A stretch of DNA of 64,000 bases from Mycolicibacterium chitae (GTDB lineage Bacteria > Actinomycetota > Actinomycetes > Mycobacteriales > Mycobacteriaceae). Below the pieces are notes generated by a model that saw nothing but the letters and a program-made list of their open reading frames with translations, made no database searches and was not told the origin of the DNA. Position 1 is the first letter of the stretch, and each line of letters starts with the position of its first letter. The position numbers and the translations under genes are program-made. Positions 25,765 through 35,709 of the stretch are shown piece by piece. The stretch covers positions 3,038,001-3,102,000 of the forward strand of contig NZ_LR134355.1 of NCBI RefSeq assembly GCF_900637205.1, in the 5' to 3' direction.

Positions 25765-28700
25765 TCATCCCGAGCCGAGGACGCGCTGCTCGAAAAGCTC
25801 TGCGCCGCGGACGGTTCCGCCGGTGGCCGCAAAGCCGGCCGCGACCCGTTGGGCGCCGTCGGTCATGGTCATCGCCTCGCGCACCTTGGCGCGCAGCCGC
25901 GCCGGTGCGAGTTTCTTGGCCGGCAGCCGGGTGCCGCACCGGGCAACCTCGACGCGGCGGGCCACCTCGAACTGATCGCGGCCGTAGGGCACCACGCACA
26001 CCGGCACCGCGCGGTCGAGCGCCTTCTGCGTGACGCCCATCCCGCCGTGGGTCACCGCGCACACCGCACGATCGAGCAGCGCGCCGTGCGGGACCTGCCG
26101 GCACAGCGTCGCGTTCGCCCCGGCCGCCAACCCGTCGGGCAGTCCGGCCGGCAGCGTGGCCACCGTGTGCACGGGCTCGTCGGCCAGCGCGGCGATCGCC
26201 GTGCGCACCAGCGTGTCGTCGGCCTGCTTCTCCGACGACGTGGTGACCAGGACGATCGGCCGGTCGATCGCGCTCAGCCAGTCCGGCGCGGCGCTCGGCC
26301 CGGGGTCCAGCACGCAGGGTCCGATCATCGCCACCGTCTCGCCCCAGTCGGTCTGCGGGTATTGGAACGGCGTACCGCTGGCGACCAGCAGCAGCGGCGC
26401 CCGACGCAGGAATTCGTCCATGGTCGCGACGGGACCGACGGCCAGTCGGGCGCGCAGCGTGTTGATCGGCGGCAGCATCACGCCCTCGACGGATCGGATG
26501 ACGACAGCGCGTGCCGCGGCGTCGCGCAACCGACCCGCCACCCCCGGCAGCGGGCGCAGGCCGAGCCCGAACGGCGGAACCCCGGACGCGCGCAGCGGCG
26601 GGGTGTACGGCGCGAAGCACGCCCACGGCAGTCCCCCGACCTCGGCGACCGACAGCGCGCCCCAGCAGTTCACGTCCACCAGCACGGCGTCGGGGTGGGC
26701 TTCGGCGACCGCGTCGGCCAGATCGGCCGCCTCATAGGGGGCGCGCCGGGCGAACACGGCCACCCCGAGCTCCAGGGCGCGGCGTTGGTTGGTGCCCTTC
26801 CAGTCGTCGAGTTCGATCTCCTCGATGCGGGGATCGATGGCGTCGGCGTAGAAGCCGAGGCCGCGCGCGATGGGCACGCAGCTCGACAGCGTGCGCAGCA
26901 CGACGGTGTGGCCGCGGCGCGCCAACTCGCACAGCTCCAGATACCGCCGGGCCCGCTCGTCGTACGCCCGGCGGTCGCCGTCGGCCTGGGCCAGCAGCGC
27001 GCAGCACCGGTACCACCACAGGTCCAACACTGCGAGGCCCGGCCGATGCACCTGCCAGGCGCCCAGGACGCGGCGGGCCTCGGCCACTTCGTCGTCCGCC
27101 CCGTGCTCGAGCAGCAACTCGACGAGCGGCTCGGCCGGGTAGCCCACGAATAGCCACGTCCCGTTGGCCAGGTGCAGAGCCACCTGAGTGCGCAACTCGT
27201 GCAGGGCGTGGTCGCGGCGCCCGGTCCGGGCGGCCTCGCGCGCCAGGCCCGCGATGAGCACCGGCAGCCCGAAGGTACCCATCTTGTGCTCTTCGATCCG
27301 CTGCCGCGCCCGGGTCAGCACCTCGACGACCTCCGCCGTGCGACCGCCCGCCGCGTACAGCAGCACGGTGCCGTACGTCCATTCGGCGATGTTGATGCCG
27401 CACAGGTCACCGAACGCCTCGGCGCGGTGGAGCACGTCCCGCATGACGGGGACCAACTCGTCGCCCCGGTACATGCCGAACGCCGTGAGAAAGCCCAGGT
27501 ACATCAACACACTCGCGTGGCGCACCGGGTGCAGTTCGGACGCCGACGCGATGTCCCGCAGGCGCCGGCCGCCCCGTTCGGCACGGCCGAGACAGATCTC
27601 GATGGTTCCGCGCAGCCCGTCGGCCGATACCCGCTCCGGCTCGACCGGCTCGCCCGGCAGGTCGACGACAGCCTTCGCGGCCCGCAGGGCGGCCTGGAAA
27701 TCGCAGTTTGCGAAGCGCGCGAAGGCCACCGCGTTGAGGACGATCGCCGTCGTCGTCGCGTCGCAGTCCACGCCGTCGAGCATCTCCTCGACCTCCGACG
27801 CCAGCTCCGCGGCCTCCGGGACGCGAATGTCGTTGACGTTCAACGACCAGATGCGACCGGCGGTGGCCAGCGCCAGTGAGCGCCGATCGCCGATGCGCGG
27901 GGCCAGCTCCCGCAGTTCGCGGTAGCGCTGCTCGGCGTGGATGTCGTCACCGCCCACGTACAGCAGCGTCGAGGTCAGCATGGTGCGCGGCGCGATCTGC
28001 CGCGCGACCGCCTCGGGGTGGTCATCGGCCAGCAGGTCGGCGATGCGCTGCGCGCTCTCCCACTGCGCGCGGGCGGCGAGAAGATCGCGGGACCGCAGCC
28101 ATTCCGCGGCGCGCATGTGCCAGTGGTAGGCATCCACCAGCGCGCCCGCGGCCTCGAGGTGGGTGGCGATCAGCGTGGCGTTCTCGTCGGCGCCCGGATC
28201 GCGGGCCTCGATGGCCGCCGCGAGCCGGCGGTGCGCCTGGGCGCGGTTGGCGCTCAGCTGCGATTCGTAGGCCACGGTGCGCACCAGCGGGTGCCGGAAG
28301 CAATACCGCTGGCGCGGAACGAATTCGATCTGGTCGATGAGCTCCGCGGACACCAACTCGGCCAACCGCGCCGTCACCCCGTCCGGTCGCAGCGCCTGCA
28401 GCGTGGCGATGTCGAAGCGGGTTCCGATCACCGCCGCGGCGTTCAGGACGGACTTCGCCTCCGCGTCCAGCCGGTCGATACGGGCGGCCAGCACGGCCTG
28501 GACGGTGGCGGGCACCTCGATGCGCTCGACGGCGCCGGTGAGCCGATAACCGCCGCGACTGCCCGAGAGCACACCGCGACCGGCCAAATCCCGGACGATC
28601 TCCTCGACAAAGAACGGATTACCCGCTGCGGCAACGGCTATCCGGTCGGCCAGACCCGCCGTCGACGGGTCGGGCCCCAGCAGCTGGTGGGCCAGTCGCA

Positions 28701-30024
28701 TCGACGACGACGCGGTCAGCGGTCGCAGCGTGATCGTGTGCTCGGCGCGGCGGCGCAGCGCCCCGTCGAACTCCGGGCGGCACGTTTCGACCAGCATCGA
28801 CGACGCCGCCAGTGTCGACCCGAACTCGGCCAGGACGTCGTCGCTGGGCGCGTCGATCCAGTGCGCATCCTCGAGGACGAACACCGTTCGCGCGGGGCGC
28901 ATCCGGGTCGCCTGCGCCATCAACTCGACCAGACGACGCCGCCGGCCGTCGACGCTGACCTCCTGAGCGGGGGCGGCGATCCCCATCGCGTCGAACAGGA
29001 TGTGCATGTCGTCGGGCGACGGCGCGTTCTCGCCGAAGCAGCCGGCGATGCGCTCGGCGGCCTGATCGTCGGTGAGTCCGTCCACCCCGAACAACGCGCG
29101 CAGCATCCGCGACAGCACCCGGAACGGGACCGCCGCGGTGTGCGACTCGCACCGAGCGACGACGATCTGGGCGCCGCGGTCCGCGGCGAACGCGACGAAC
29201 TCGTCGACCAGCCGGCTCTTGCCCAACCCGGGTGCGCCGATGATCCCGACCAGCCCGCCGCCGGCCTCGAAAACCGCGCGCAGCCGGTCGAACTCGGCGT
29301 CCCGGCCGAGCATCGCCCCGTCGTCGCGGCGCGACACCACCTGACCGGATTCCACCGCGAGCAGTTGCCGCGCCGGCACCGGGGCGTCCGCGCCCTTGAC
29401 CGCGACGGCCTCGACCGGGCCGAGCCGGGTGGCATGCTCGATGAGGCGCGCGGTGGACAACGAACACAGCACCTCACCCGGGCGGGCGCCCGCCTCCATC
29501 CGCTGCGCGATCCCGACGGGATGGCCGATGGCCGTGTACCCACCTGGGCCCCAACCGATTTCACCGGTGATCACGTCGCCGGAGTTCAGCCCGACGCGGA
29601 TCTGCAGCGCGACTCCGTCACATCGGGCCACCTCGGCGGCGAAGTCGTTGGCCGCCGCCTGGATGGCCAACGCCGCGATGCAGCCGCGCAGGGCGTGATC
29701 CTCGAGCGCCACCGGCGCGCCGAACAGGGCCATCAGGCCGTCGCCGGTGAACTTGTCGACCGTGCCCTGGTAGCGCTGCACCACCGCGGCCGCACGGTTG
29801 AACAACTCGTTCATGATGGCCTGCAGGCGCTCGGCATCCAGGGTTGCCGCCAGCCTCATCGACCCCACCACGTCGACGAACAGCACCGTCACCTGCTTGT
29901 GCTCGCCGACCGGCGGGCGCGGGGACACCGGCGCACCGCAGGCGTCGCAGAACCGCGCCTGCGCGCGCAGGTCGTTACCGCACGCCCCGCACCGACCGGT
30001 GGCCTCGCTGACCGGACTGACCAT
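25765..30024 (-). CDS. Zinc-ribbon / class III cyclase / AAA ATPase signalling protein fused to a truncated MGT-type glycosyltransferase
   Basis: 1419 aa. Residues 12-30: zinc ribbon (CGACG and CDACG pairs). About 42-215: class III nucleotidyl cyclase with metal Asp51 (LFVDVVGS), K91 and D95 in DKFTGDG; the site looks active. About 236-520: P-loop ATPase with Walker A GAPGLGKSRL and Walker B VFVLEDAHWID. About 560-1030: helical repeat region like TPR/LuxR-type regulators. From about residue 1033 (DNA about 26928) to the end the sequence is a glycosyltransferase of the UGT/MGT class, with donor site AVCAVTHGGMGVTQKALDRAVPVCVVPYGRDQFEVARRV. The usual first beta-strand and GH-containing loop of a glycosyltransferase N-terminus are absent; it begins at ELARRGHTVVLRTL. 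This suggests a deletion fused two neighbouring genes in frame. Cyclase and ATPase may work; the transferase part is probably impaired. Confidence 0.82.
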   Translation of the reverse strand: MVSPVSEATGRCGACGNDLRAQARFCDACGAPVSPRPPVGEHKQVTVLFVDVVGSMRLAATLDAERLQAIMNELFNRAAAVVQRYQGTVDKFTGDGLMALFGAPVALEDHALRGCIAALAIQAAANDFAAEVARCDGVALQIRVGLNSGDVITGEIGWGPGGYTAIGHPVGIAQRMEAGARPGEVLCSLSTARLIEHATRLGPVEAVAVKGADAPVPARQLLAVESGQVVSRRDDGAMLGRDAEFDRLRAVFEAGGGLVGIIGAPGLGKSRLVDEFVAFAADRGAQIVVARCESHTAAVPFRVLSRMLRALFGVDGLTDDQAAERIAGCFGENAPSPDDMHILFDAMGIAAPAQEVSVDGRRRRLVELMAQATRMRPARTVFVLEDAHWIDAPSDDVLAEFGSTLAASSMLVETCRPEFDGALRRRAEHTITLRPLTASSSMRLAHQLLGPDPSTAGLADRIAVAAAGNPFFVEEIVRDLAGRGVLSGSRGGYRLTGAVERIEVPATVQAVLAARIDRLDAEAKSVLNAAAVIGTRFDIATLQALRPDGVTARLAELVSAELIDQIEFVPRQRYCFRHPLVRTVAYESQLSANRAQAHRRLAAAIEARDPGADENATLIATHLEAAGALVDAYHWHMRAAEWLRSRDLLAARAQWESAQRIADLLADDHPEAVARQIAPRTMLTSTLLYVGGDDIHAEQRYRELRELAPRIGDRRSLALATAGRIWSLNVNDIRVPEAAELASEVEEMLDGVDCDATTTAIVLNAVAFARFANCDFQAALRAAKAVVDLPGEPVEPERVSADGLRGTIEICLGRAERGGRRLRDIASASELHPVRHASVLMYLGFLTAFGMYRGDELVPVMRDVLHRAEAFGDLCGINIAEWTYGTVLLYAAGGRTAEVVEVLTRARQRIEEHKMGTFGLPVLIAGLAREAARTGRRDHALHELRTQVALHLANGTWLFVGYPAEPLVELLLEHGADDEVAEARRVLGAWQVHRPGLAVLDLWWYRCCALLAQADGDRRAYDERARRYLELCELARRGHTVVLRTLSSCVPIARGLGFYADAIDPRIEEIELDDWKGTNQRRALELGVAVFARRAPYEAADLADAVAEAHPDAVLVDVNCWGALSVAEVGGLPWACFAPYTPPLRASGVPPFGLGLRPLPGVAGRLRDAAARAVVIRSVEGVMLPPINTLRARLAVGPVATMDEFLRRAPLLLVASGTPFQYPQTDWGETVAMIGPCVLDPGPSAAPDWLSAIDRPIVLVTTSSEKQADDTLVRTAIAALADEPVHTVATLPAGLPDGLAAGANATLCRQVPHGALLDRAVCAVTHGGMGVTQKALDRAVPVCVVPYGRDQFEVARRVEVARCGTRLPAKKLAPARLRAKVREAMTMTDGAQRVAAGFAATGGTVRGAELFEQRVLGSG

Positions 30025-30095
30025 GAGCGCCCCCCAGCGCCGTCAATCCCCCCATGATCGCGCAATGTCGCGGCCGTCGGGTCCCTAACCGGAAA

Positions 30096-31352
30096 TCACA
30101 CGTACCGGTTGCGCCCGGCCACCGCGCCCGCGACCATCTGCACCGCGTACACCGCCAGGGCCATCGTCCACGGGGCGGTCCAACCACCGGTCAGGTCGTG
30201 CAGCAGGCCGAACAGCAGCGGCCCGATGCCGGCCAGCAGATATCCGAACCCCTGCACCATGCCGGACAGCTGGGCGGTGTCCTCGGGGGTGCGCGCTCGC
30301 AACGCGATGACGGCCAGCGCCAGGGAGAACACGCTCATCCCCAGGCCCACCAGGATGCTCCACAGCAGCGGCGCGGCACCGGGGTCGACCGCCAACCCGA
30401 TCATGCCGACGAAGCCGATCGCGCCCAACGTCACGATCCACCCGCTCTGGTGGCGTTGCCGGGCCGCCAGCGGCGCGATGACCAGGCTGATCGGCACGGC
30501 CAGCAGCGACACCAGCCCCACCAGCAGCCCGGCGTTGGTCTGGCTGACACCGTGGTCGATGAACACCTCGGGCAGCCACCCCATCACGATGTAGGCCAGC
30601 AGCGACTGACAGCCGAAAAACAGGGTGATGGTCCAGGCCAGGCGGTTGCGCAGCAGCGAACGTGGCCGCACCCCCGGGTCGACCGAGGCGGGTGCGGCCC
30701 GAGCGAGCTGGCGCGCGCCCAACAGCCACAGCAGCAGGGCGAGGGCGGCGACCAACGCCCAGCTGCCCAGGGCCGCCCGCCAGCCGCCGAGGACGTCGTC
30801 GAGCAGGGGTGTCACCCCGGAACCCAGCGCGCCGCCGCCCTGCAGGGCGGCGGTGTAGATCCCGGTCATCAGCCCGATCCGCGCGGGGAACGAACCCTTG
30901 ATCACGACCGGGATCAGCACGTTGGCCAGCGCGATGCCGGCGGTGGCCACCAGCGTCCCGCCGATGACGACGTAGGGCCCGTCGAGCACCCGCACGAGCA
31001 GTCCGATGGTCAGCACGCCCAGCGCCACCGAGATCGCGTGCCCCAACCCGATGCGGCGGGACAGCCACGGCGCGGTGAGGCCGGCCGCGGCGAAACACAG
31101 TCCGGGCAGGGTGGTCAGCACCCCGGCCCAGGTCGCCGAGACGCCCAGGGAACCGCGCATCTCCCCCAGCAGCGGGCCGACGCTGGTGATCGCCGGACGC
31201 AGGTTCAGCGCGGTCAGGATGACCGCGACGATCAGCAGCGCCCCGCCGGCCACCATGACCGGCGGACGGATCTCCACCGCGCCGTCGAGTTCGCGCTCGA
31301 GATCGTGCTCGTACTCGGCCCGGAAGCCGGCGCGCCTCTCGTCTTTCACCAC
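30096..31352 (-). CDS. MFS transporter (CynX/NimT type)
   Basis: 418 aa with about 12 hydrophobic segments. A charged cytoplasmic N-terminus (VVKDERRAGFRAEYEHDLERELDG) precedes helix 1 (MVAGGALLIVAVILTALNLRPAITSVGPLL). The NLRPAxTSVGPLL segment is typical of the cyanate/nitroimidazole transporter-like group. WLSRRIGLGHAI is the conserved loop 2-3. The transported compound is unknown. The start is one of two adjacent GTGs (31352 or 31349). The next gene upstream on this strand ends 41 bp away. Confidence 0.85.
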   Translation of the reverse strand: MVKDERRAGFRAEYEHDLERELDGAVEIRPPVMVAGGALLIVAVILTALNLRPAITSVGPLLGEMRGSLGVSATWAGVLTTLPGLCFAAAGLTAPWLSRRIGLGHAISVALGVLTIGLLVRVLDGPYVVIGGTLVATAGIALANVLIPVVIKGSFPARIGLMTGIYTAALQGGGALGSGVTPLLDDVLGGWRAALGSWALVAALALLLWLLGARQLARAAPASVDPGVRPRSLLRNRLAWTITLFFGCQSLLAYIVMGWLPEVFIDHGVSQTNAGLLVGLVSLLAVPISLVIAPLAARQRHQSGWIVTLGAIGFVGMIGLAVDPGAAPLLWSILVGLGMSVFSLALAVIALRARTPEDTAQLSGMVQGFGYLLAGIGPLLFGLLHDLTGGWTAPWTMALAVYAVQMVAGAVAGRNRYV

Positions 31353-31393
31353 GCCATGGTGCCCCACCGCGGCGGTACCGGCGGGATGGCCCC

Positions 31394-31837
31394 TCAGCGT
31401 CGACGGGAGTGCATGAAAGTCGCGACGCTGCGGAAGATTCCGCGGGCGGCGTAGATCGCCGCGACGATCGAGAGTCCGATGAGGACGACGAACATCAGCA
31501 TCCAGTTCGTCCGGCTGTGGCTGACGTTCCACCACACGATGGTGAACAGGACCGCGCAGATGAAGACCACGATGTCGCGCCAGTTGCCGCTGTAGCCGGC
31601 CGCCAGCGCGCGGATCTCACGGTTCTTCTCGACCCCGGCGACGATGTCGTCGATGCGCATGTCGATGGAGCGTTGCAGCGCCGCGCGCCGCTCTACTTGT
31701 TCGGGCGGTAGCCGGTCGAGCAGATCCATATCCGCTTGGATCGCCGCGCGCACGTCGGGGCCCTTGAAGTTGCCTGCCACCAGTCCGAGCAGCGCGCCGC
31801 CGGCGATCGGCGCAGCGCCTAACGCGAGTTCAGCCAT
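31394..31837 (-). CDS. Small membrane protein, unknown function
   Basis: 147 aa, no family recognised. Hydrophobic segments at about 5-24 (ALGAAPIAGGALLGLVAGN), 87-103 (IVVFICAVLFTIVWW) and 112-130 (WMLMFVVLIGLSIVAAIYAA) surround a charged helical middle (AIQADMDLLDRLPPEQVERRAALQRSIDMRIDDIVAGVEKNREI). ATG 31837 is used; a GTG nine bases upstream is possible. It is divergent from csbD, whose probable promoter lies just beyond its start. Confidence 0.6.
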   Translation of the reverse strand: MAELALGAAPIAGGALLGLVAGNFKGPDVRAAIQADMDLLDRLPPEQVERRAALQRSIDMRIDDIVAGVEKNREIRALAAGYSGNWRDIVVFICAVLFTIVWWNVSHSRTNWMLMFVVLIGLSIVAAIYAARGIFRSVATFMHSRRR

Positions 31838-31883
31838 TCCGGGCACGCCGCTGAGGCTACCGCGCAGCCTCGCCGGCACCGAA

Positions 31884-31911
31884 TGTTTCGCCGACGACGC
31901 CGGGCGGGCAT
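31884..31911 (+). promoter_or_regulatory. Candidate SigF-type promoter of csbD
   Basis: TGTTT (31884-31888), 17 nt, GGGCAT (31906-31911), resembling the mycobacterial SigF pattern GGTTT-N15-17-GGGTAT with one mismatch in each half. It lies about 50 bp before csbD, a gene class often under general-stress control. Moderate evidence only. Confidence 0.4.
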
Positions 31912-31963
31912 ACACACCTCGAGCCCGGCCGCCGGTCGGGCAGCGAGCAGAGGAGTTGATCGC

Positions 31964-32134
31964 ATGAGCGCCATGGACAAGGCGAAGAACAAGCTCGAGG
32001 ATCTCGGCGGCAAGGCCAAGGAGGCCTCCGGCCGGGCCAGCGGCGACGAGAGCCAGGAGAACGAGGGCAAGCTCGACCAGGTCAAGTCCAACCTCAAGGA
32101 CGCCGGCGAGAAGGTCAAGGACGCCTTCAAGTAA
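31964..32134 (+). CDS. CsbD family general stress protein
   Basis: 56 aa, Lys/Glu/Gly-rich, hydrophilic: MSAMDKAKNKLEDLGGKAKEA then SGRASGDESQENEGKLDQVKSNLKDAGEKVKDAFK. This is the CsbD pattern of small general-stress proteins with unknown biochemical role. ATG 31964 is fixed by AGAGGAG eight bases upstream. It probably forms a single-gene unit: SigF-like promoter before it and a strong terminator 12 bp after it. Confidence 0.85.
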   Translation: MSAMDKAKNKLEDLGGKAKEASGRASGDESQENEGKLDQVKSNLKDAGEKVKDAFK

Positions 32135-32146
32135 TGCGGTTCCCGC

Positions 32147-32190
32147 CGAGTCGGCCTGTCACCTGGCGCGACGGGCCGACTCGCCGTTTT
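32147..32190 (+). terminator. Rho-independent-type terminator after csbD
   Basis: Ten-base perfect stem, CGAGTCGGCC (32147-32156) with GGCCGACTCG (32174-32183), a 17-nt loop, then TTTT at 32187-32190. This is the clearest intrinsic terminator in the window. It also lies just after the stop of the convergent flavodoxin-like gene. Confidence 0.8.
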
Positions 32191-32197
32191 CGCCGGA

Positions 32198-32650
32198 CTA
32201 TCCCATCAGTTGCGCGGCGACGGTGCCGCCCAGATTCCAGCACGCCTCGAGGTCGTCCTTGGACGGCTTGCCCGACACCACCACTGTCTCGGTCACCCGC
32301 GCCCAACCCAGACCCGCGGTGATGCCGTCGACCGCGCGTTCGGCGCCCTCGGTGCCCTCGTTGCCGTGGATGTACAGGCCGAACGGACGTCCCCGGGTCG
32401 CATCGAGCAGCGGGTAGTAGGACTGGTCGAACGCGTGCTTGAGGGCACCGGAGATGTAGCCGAGGTTCGCGGGAGTGCCCAGTAGATAGCCGTCGGCCTC
32501 GAGCCAGTCGGTGGTCGACACCGACAACGCCGGTCGACGGACCACGTCCACACCCGCGAGGGCAGGATCCGACGCGCCGGACAGCACGGCCTCGAACATC
32601 TCCTGGCAGTGCGGCGATGGGGTGTGGTGAACGATCAGCAACCGCGGCAA
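32198..32650 (-). CDS. Flavodoxin / NADPH-dependent FMN reductase-like protein
   Basis: 150 aa flavodoxin fold. The phosphate-binding loop HHTPSPHCQEM follows the first strand LLIVHH. The second and third flavin loops are DGYLLGTPANLGYISGALKHAFDQ and LYIHGNEGTEGAERA. Probably an FMN-binding quinone or nitro reductase. The start TTG at 32650 is preferred because AAGGGG precedes it by seven bases and the family normally begins right before the RLLIVHHTPS strand; a GTG at 32683 is the alternative. It ends next to the csbD terminator. Confidence 0.8.
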   Translation of the reverse strand: MPRLLIVHHTPSPHCQEMFEAVLSGASDPALAGVDVVRRPALSVSTTDWLEADGYLLGTPANLGYISGALKHAFDQSYYPLLDATRGRPFGLYIHGNEGTEGAERAVDGITAGLGWARVTETVVVSGKPSKDDLEACWNLGGTVAAQLMG

Positions 32651-32873
32651 CGATCCGCCCCTTTCTCGACCTTCTTCCGCCACCACCGATACCACCCCGG
32701 GCCCACGAAGGTCACGGACATAGCACGGCGGACACCTAACCGTTGCCTTAATTGGCCCTTATTTTTCTTAAATTCGGTGTATGGTCAGTACGCATAACGC
32801 TGGTGGCGTCGCCCCACGAGCCACGACACCAGACCTGCCAGCCCGCTGTATGGCAGCCAGGGAAGGAGCCACT

Positions 32874-33620
32874 ATGCAATCAGACAGCAACACCCGGGTC
32901 GCGCTGGTCACCGGTGCCTCGCGCGGAATCGGCGCCGAGGTCGCCCAGCACCTCGCCCGACCCGACACCCACGTCATCGTCAACTACCGGAAGAACTCGG
33001 CGGGCGCCGACGCCGTCGTCGACGCGATCCGCAGCGCGGGCGGCCAGGCCTCCACGGTCGCCGCCGACATCTCCGAGGAGGCGGCCACGGCCGCGATGAT
33101 CGACGGCGTGGCCGAGCGGTTCGGCCGCCTGGATGCGTTGGTGCTCAACGCCTCCGGTGGATTGGAGGCCGGCATCGACCCCAATCACGCGATGCGGATC
33201 AATCACGACGCCCAGCAGCGACTCGCCCGCCTGACGCTGCCGCTGATGCCGGCCGGGGCCAATCTGGTCTTCGCCACCAGCCATCAGGCGCACTTCTACC
33301 CGCACAAGGCGGTGCCGAAGGGATACGCCACCGTCGCGGCCAGCAAGCGCGCCGGTGAGACCGCGCTGTACGCCATGCGTTCGCAGTTCGAGCGCCGGGG
33401 CGTCCACTTCACCGTGGTCTCCGGCGACATGATCGACGGCAAGGCCGTGCTCACGCTGCTCGACGGCGGCGACTCGGCCACGACGGTGACGCGCCGCCGG
33501 TCGGCCCACCGCGGCGTCGCCGAGTTCGCCACGGCCATCGCCCACGCGGCCACCGCGCCGAGCACCGCCGGGATCGTCTACGTCGGCGGCCCCAATCATC
33601 TGGCCCGGATGTCCGCCTGA
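32874..33620 (+). CDS. Atypical short-chain dehydrogenase (SDR)
   Basis: 248 aa. Cofactor motif TGASRGIGAEVA is at residues 13-24, with NYRKNSAGAD after strand 2 suggesting NADP(H), and ALVLNASGGLEAG replacing the usual NNAG. The catalytic region is odd: the segment is KGYATVAASKRAGE, so the position four before Lys, normally Tyr, is Val, and a Tyr sits three residues earlier. Activity may be changed or absent. ATG 32874 has GGAAGGAG nine bases upstream; earlier in-frame ATGs lack one. The 223-bp gap before it holds an AT-rich stretch (about 32741-32780) unlike the surroundings, probably the promoter. Confidence 0.78.
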   Translation: MQSDSNTRVALVTGASRGIGAEVAQHLARPDTHVIVNYRKNSAGADAVVDAIRSAGGQASTVAADISEEAATAAMIDGVAERFGRLDALVLNASGGLEAGIDPNHAMRINHDAQQRLARLTLPLMPAGANLVFATSHQAHFYPHKAVPKGYATVAASKRAGETALYAMRSQFERRGVHFTVVSGDMIDGKAVLTLLDGGDSATTVTRRRSAHRGVAEFATAIAHAATAPSTAGIVYVGGPNHLARMSA

Positions 33621-33625
33621 GCGCC

Positions 33626-34077
33626 CTACCGGGATTCGTGTAGTTCGACGGCCTTCTTCATCGCCGCGCGGGCACGGGTGCGGTCCCCGGCGTAGTCGTA
33701 GGCCCGGGCCACCCGGTACCACCGGACCCAGTTGTCCGGGTCGGCGTCGAGTTCGGCGCGCACCGTGTCGAACATCTCATCGGCGGCCGCACGCTCAATC
33801 CGACCGCTGGCCCGCCGCGGCAACGCGCTGACATCGAGTTCCATCCCCTGCTCGGCGGCCAGTCGGGCCAGCCGCTGATGCGCGAACCCGGCGCGCAGCG
33901 TGGCGATCATCGCCCACAGCCCGATGAACGGCAGGATCAGCAGCGCGAGGCCCAGGCCCACCGGGGCAACGCGCCCGTCGGCGATCAGCGCCACCGCGAT
34001 GCGTCCCAGCAGCACGAAATACACCAGCAGGGCCACACACAGGAACCCGATCAGCACCTGGGTGCGCAGGGTGCGCA

Positions 34078-34078
<1 letters not shown>
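33626..34078 (-). CDS. Membrane protein with tetratricopeptide-like C-terminus
   Basis: 150 aa. Two membrane helices at about 8-33 and 40-60 (LGLALLILPFIGLWAMIATL). The soluble C-terminal half ends in a TPR-like hairpin: VRAELDADPDNWVRWYRVARAYDYAGDRTRARAAMKKAVELHESR. A role in protein contacts at the membrane is likely but unknown. Its ATG shares one base with the dapB stop, as in the Rv2773c-Rv2772c pair, so it is expressed with dapB. Confidence 0.8.
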
Positions 34079-34914
<836 letters not shown>

Positions 34915-34926
34915 TTAGCTGCATGC

Positions 34927-35709
34927 ATGTCCTCCATCCGGCTCGAACTCACCGGCCGCGTCGCCCATCTGGTACTGGCGCGGCCCGAGCGACGGAATGC
35001 CCTGGACGAGAGCCTCATCGAGGCCCTCGATGAGGCGGTCGCCGAGCTGGAGTCCGCGGCGGATGTCGGCGCCGTGGTGGTCCGCGGCGACGGACCGGGA
35101 TTCAGCTCGGGCATCGACGCGGCGACGCTGGCCCGGCTGGCAACACCGGCGGGACTCAACCGCATCCGCGGCGCCTTCGTCGCGGCCTACGACCGGCTCG
35201 AGCGGCTACCGATCCCCACCGTGGCCAGCGTGCACGGCTGGGCCATCGGCGCGGGTTTCGAACTGGCGTTGGCGTGCGACCTGCGGGTCATCGCCGGGGA
35301 CGCAACGATGGGGCTGCCCGAGACCCGGATGGGCGTGGTCCCCGATGTCGGCGGAGCCGGGCGGCTGGCCGCGCTGGTCGGGGCCGGGCGGGCCAAAGAA
35401 CTGATCCTGACCTCCGCGATGATCGACGGCGCGCGGGCCGGGCGGCTCGGCATCGCCAACCGCGTGGTGCCCGCGGCCAAACTGGCCGCCGCAACCGCCG
35501 CGCTGACCGACGAGCTGCTGGCCTGCTCGACCACCGCCAACGGGCTGGCCAAGCGCCTCATCGACCGCGCCGCACGCCCGCTGTGGGCCGACACGCTCGA
35601 CGCGGAACTGCAGGCCCAGCGGCAGTGCATCCAGACGCCCGAGTTCCTCGCGGCATACCGGCAGTTCCTCGCCGCACCGGGAGCCAACAGCCCGCAGGCC
35701 CGCAAATGA
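34927..35709 (+). CDS. Enoyl-CoA hydratase/isomerase family protein
   Basis: 260 aa crotonase. CoA-binding segment LARPERRNALDESLIEAL, oxyanion-hole segments GDGPGFSSGIDAATLARL and HGWAIGAGFELALACDLRV, and the catalytic region LPETRMGVVPDVGGAGRLAALVG. An acidic residue is kept in the first catalytic position (PETRMG), so hydratase-type chemistry is possible. ATG 34927 is used; in-frame ATG 34891 is an alternative. ATGA overlap with the next hydrolase gene begins a four-gene cluster (hydrolase, monooxygenase, PucR regulator). Confidence 0.85.
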   Translation: MSSIRLELTGRVAHLVLARPERRNALDESLIEALDEAVAELESAADVGAVVVRGDGPGFSSGIDAATLARLATPAGLNRIRGAFVAAYDRLERLPIPTVASVHGWAIGAGFELALACDLRVIAGDATMGLPETRMGVVPDVGGAGRLAALVGAGRAKELILTSAMIDGARAGRLGIANRVVPAAKLAAATAALTDELLACSTTANGLAKRLIDRAARPLWADTLDAELQAQRQCIQTPEFLAAYRQFLAAPGANSPQARK

